A stretch of 64,000 nucleotides of DNA from Coriaria nepalensis (lineage: Eukaryota > Streptophyta > Magnoliopsida > Cucurbitales > Coriariaceae): the NCBI GenBank assembly GCA_027186245.1, contig CP114493.1:6579501-6643500 (forward strand). The letters are read 5' to 3'. Positions 61,132 to 64,000 of this stretch are shown here, piece by piece. Position 1 is the first letter of the stretch. Every line of letters starts with the position of its first letter. The translations under genes were made by a program, and so were the position numbers. A model generated the notes under the pieces. It saw only the letters and a list, made by a program, of their open reading frames with translations, was not told where the DNA came from and made no database searches.

Positions 61132-61627
61132 TCAACAGTAGAAACGACATTCACCATGCTCACAACGTGCTAATCGGCAGGCTGGAGGTTTTACAGAAAA
61201 ACAATCGTAATCATCAAGGCATGGAAATATTATGTCGGCCAAAGCTCCATTGCTGCTAAACTTCTCTGCTGAATTATCATCAAGGCGATTTGAAATTTGG
61301 TAATTAGCCACTCTTCCTTCAACTAGAGGCACCATTAAGAATGATAGACCTGATATGTATAAGAAAAAACTTTGATTAGAACTTTTTGTGTAAAAATACA
61401 TGCACAAAATGAAAGAGACTAGGGTTTTGTTTTTTCTAGATTTGTTTGTTTGTCGCAGTTTGGGCTGTTTGGTGGTGTGGGTTTTGGGTTTTGTCCCTCT
61501 GCTTTTCGGTTGATGAAAGATCTTTATTAAAAAGAAAAGAAAAAGAAAAAAAGAGATTACAAAGAGACTAACAAGCTAGCACGACGAATAGAAGCATAAA
61601 AGAAGTCTTGGAAAGCGTCATCTCCAT
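61132..61627 (-). CDS. Small secreted cysteine-rich peptide, nodulin/defensin-like (intact array copy 2)
   Basis: Two exons (complement), 61627-61573 and 61349-61132, joining in phase to a 90-aa precursor. The hydrophobic signal peptide (MEMTLSKTSFMLLFVVLACL then SFLMVPLVEG, about 30 aa) is interrupted by the intron, as in many plant defensin and NCR genes. A variable spacer of about 33 residues follows (RVANYQISNRLDDNSAEKFS...). The core is CLDDYDCFSVKPPAC then RLARCEHGECRFYC, spaced C-x5-C-x7-C-x4-C-x4-C-x3-C. The opening PCxxDxDC resembles late-nodulin/NCR peptides, but those usually end CxC, not Cx3C. Eight-cysteine defensins have a different pattern. Probable role by class: secreted signalling or antimicrobial peptide; the function here is unknown. 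Confidence 0.72.
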
Positions 61628-61639
61628 TTTGTAAGTTGG

Positions 61640-62890
61640 ATGGTATTTAGGGTTATAATTTATGTTGTTGTCTGGCTATTGAACTTTTCTTGAAAGTGCC
61701 TAGTATATATATATATATATAATATTATCTATAACACGAGAACGCAAGTAATTTACTCTACACAATTATGGCCATGGAAAAGAAACGGATGTTTATAAGG
61801 CTTTTATGGTGTAATTACCATATTTGGAAATATATACTTTACTTTCTTGCTATTATCCTGTTAAGTATTTTGTTATGCTTATCCTTATCTAATGAACATT
61901 TTGTTGAGGGAACTCATTCTTATAGTATGAGTAAACTAGACTTAAATCCTCTAAAATTCTATTTTACTAGACTTAAATCCTTCAAATATATAAAACTAGA
62001 TTTACGTTCTCTAATTTTCATAAATTAGATTTAAGTATCTAATTTTTAAATTCTATTAAAAAATTGACAGATCCAATCACATGGTACTTATGTGATATCT
62101 ATTCAATTTTAATATTCAATCCATTTAAAGATTGAGTCGAAAGCTGGATAAAAAAAGTTATTTATATAATTGGATCGATCCAAAATTATGAACAAAATAA
62201 TCTTTAAATGGATTGAATTCTTAACTTGGAGTACATAACGGTCATGTGCATGATACGTGAAAGAGTCTATTAGTTTTTCATAATTGAATTAAAAAATTAT
62301 GAATGGGATGAGCACGGTGCGATTTTGGATCCATGTCGCACCGACATTTTATGGTGCGGGGGTCTGAAATTACACCGTATTTTTATTTTTTTTTATGTAA
62401 ATCTAATAAAATGAAAATTTATGGAGAATAATTGTAGTTTACTTGATGATCCTAGTTAACTCATGTACTTTAGTCATATATCAAACTTTGATTATAACTT
62501 TTTCTGCATAAAAGCTTGATTACTACTATTACCAATCAAGTGATTATTGTTGATGATTGCTAAATCACCTCACCTTATTTGAATTTAGTTTTTGTTTACT
62601 CTCCCCACCATTACCCTTATTATTATATTCATTGACAGAATAATGTGCAAAATCTTAAGCATTTGAAACTCAAGCGTGTTATTAAGCCATCGCCCATGCT
62701 TTGTCGTCCCAAGAAACGAGCTTCAATTAAAAGACACCCAAGTAATGGAACTCATTTTTATTACCGAATAACATATTTATAGACACGTTTTTATTCTTCT
62801 CTTAAAGCATTAGAAACGAAAAATAAAATGTAAATTTTATTTCAATTGTATTGAAGATTCACTTGTAAACTCGATCATAACTTTACCAAA
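61640..62890. other. Promoter of copy 2 and spacer to copy 3
   Basis: Contains the duplicated upstream block described for copy 1 (61648-61850) and a TA run at about 61703-61721. After it the DNA is AT-rich, with ACTTAAATC-type short repeats at 61938-62035. The 62690-62760 block matches the 3' flank of copy 2 (61030-61090). No other gene was seen. Confidence 0.5.
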
Positions 62891-63381
62891 TTAACAATCG
62901 GCATGACATTCACGATTCTTACAAACAATCGCCATGATATTCGCATGGCAAGTTTTGCTTCTCTTCCGAATTATAATCATCAAGCCGACTTGGAATTTGG
63001 TCATTAGTCATCCTTCCTTCAACTAGAGGTACCATGAAGAATGATAAACCTACAATGTATGTCTTAGAGAAAATTGTAGTTACAAATCTATCTATCTATA
63101 TATAGGGGCGGATCTAGCATGGTGGCAGTTGTTCCCACAAGTCCAAATAATTTTGTTTTGAAAATTTTGGGGATAAAATTGAAAATTGATTACTTTTGGT
63201 GTAAATTTTATAATTTTAATATTTTTTCCTTTATATTCTCAATTCTCAAAGCTCTATAAGTAATTTATCCACACATACGGGAATCCTGGATTCACCACTG
63301 ATAATACTTGCACAGATTGTGTATAAAAAAAATAATTTCATTGAAGACCACTACAAAAGTCTTGAAAGATGCATTCTCCAT
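62891..63381 (-). pseudogene. Cysteine-rich secreted peptide gene, copy 3 (deleted and frameshifted)
   Basis: Exon 1 starts at an ATG at 63381 (MENASFKTF), aligned with copy 2 but degraded after about ten codons. Exon 2 begins after an acceptor at about 63050 (LSFFMVPLVEGRMTNDQI), clearly the copy 2 signal end. It reaches the first two cysteines (CEYHGDC) and then stops two codons later. One frame over, the remaining end reads CKNRECHADC and stop (62891-62893), matching the spacing of cysteines 4, 5 and 6. So the segment around cysteine 3 was deleted and the frame was broken. The intron holds a transposon-like insert at 63103-63300. Confidence 0.65.
63103..63300. mobile_element. Short hAT-like MITE in the intron of peptide copy 3
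   Basis: The left end (TAGGGGCGGATCTAGCA) and the right end read on the opposite strand (CAGTGGTGAATCCAGGA) form an imperfect inverted repeat, about 11 of 17 bases matching. They flank about 160 bases of AT-rich non-coding DNA. Ends of the CAGTGGCGGATCCAGG type are widespread in plant non-autonomous elements. A target-site duplication was not seen. Confidence 0.5.
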
Positions 63382-64000
63382 TGTATAAGTTGAGAAAACT
63401 TGGAAGGTTTATAGCAACGTTTAACTTGTAATGTGGGCTATTAACGTTCGACGTTGTGGTAGAAATTAGTAAGGAGAGGAAAGTTCTAATTAGGGGATCA
63501 GATGGTTAATACCTAATTGATATTTTTGGTGCAAAATTCAGGCTACTCCATTGATATTTACCCTTTTTTTTTTTCCGAAATGTAATTACCATTTTTAGAA
63601 ATACCTAATGAATACTTATCTTTCTAACTAATTTGTCTATATTTTTCTTTTCTTACTTATTTCTATTTACTAAATTTTAGCACTACTACATATTTCGTTC
63701 GTAGTAAATGAGTTACTAGTTCACTTTTTCATCGTTAAATCCAACTGCTTTGATTTTAATGCAAAAGTTAGTTCAAGTCATTACGAAGTTGCTAAAATTG
63801 GTCGTTTGAGGGAAATCAAATCATAATCGAATATCAATAAATTTATATTCGATAAATTGATAAACTCACTTACATAATATTTTTTCATTAATTTTATTCA
63901 GAGATAATGTGTTAAATTAATAATTCGTTAAGTTTATATGATAATATATTTTAAAAAAATCATATTAATTTTATGCAATATATAAATTAATAATATCTTA
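63382..64000. other. Upstream flank of copy 3 and AT-rich edge of window
   Basis: A short match to the other copies' upstream flank (TGTAATTACCATTTTTAGAAA) lies near 63581. The remainder is AT-rich and shows no gene. Confidence 0.45.

Noticed and set aside
1..64000. tRNA, rRNA, CRISPR arrays, organelle insertions
   Set aside because: No tRNA-like T-arm plus acceptor pairs, rRNA-conserved words, regularly spaced repeats or organelle genes were noticed. This was visual only; tRNAscan-SE and Infernal would be decisive.

Overview
This is a window of plant nuclear DNA, almost certainly from a eudicot and probably a rosid. The evidence is AT-rich intergenic DNA, short GT-AG introns, dense GA/CT and TA microsatellites, and plant-specific gene families (VQ, remorin, TOM1/TOM3, FAR1-related, DEP-glutaredoxin-DUF547). 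I cannot name the species. No rRNA, tRNA, CRISPR or bacterial-type structure was seen. Most genes are spliced, so each CDS entry spans first to last coding base and the evidence field gives the exon coordinates I worked out by hand from splice sites and reading phase.

Layout. 0-9 kb is gene-rich: the 3' end of a GW/WG-repeat protein (+), a RING-H2 ubiquitin ligase (-) and a 15-exon WW-domain/PQBP1-like splicing factor (-) whose seventh intron carries a miniature LTR element (TRIM). 9-22 kb is a repeat-rich island: a decayed FAR1-related (FRS/MULE-class) gene (-), a GRF zinc-finger exon (-), a probable DNA-transposon MITE and a broken MuDR transposase N-terminus (+) with an internal acidic tandem duplication. 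A VQ-motif (CAMBP25-like) gene (+) follows at 22 kb, then about 4 kb of intergenic DNA.

27-43 kb is again gene-rich: an Mpv17/PMP22-family protein with a likely plastid presequence (-), an LRR receptor pseudokinase (-), a TIPIN/Swi3-like replication-fork factor (-) divergent from a CCCH-RING (RNF113/CWC24-like) splicing protein (+) across a promoter holding an E2F-type site, and a glutaredoxin-DEP-DUF547 fusion (-). 45-56 kb holds a TOM1/TOM3-like membrane protein (-), a group-6-type remorin (+) and a triple-CCCH zinc-finger protein (+). From memory this trio matches neighbours At2g02180-At2g02170-At2g02160 of Arabidopsis, which would be microsynteny.

57-64 kb is a young, unsettled region: an unrecognised K/R-rich minus-strand locus, a LINE zf-RVT remnant, and a three-copy tandem array of small secreted cysteine-rich peptide genes (-). 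One copy is intact and two are damaged. The two readable peptides share an exact C-x5-C-x7-C-x4-C-x4-C-x3-C spacing although the residues between differ widely. This nodulin/defensin-like cluster is the most promising candidate for something undescribed.
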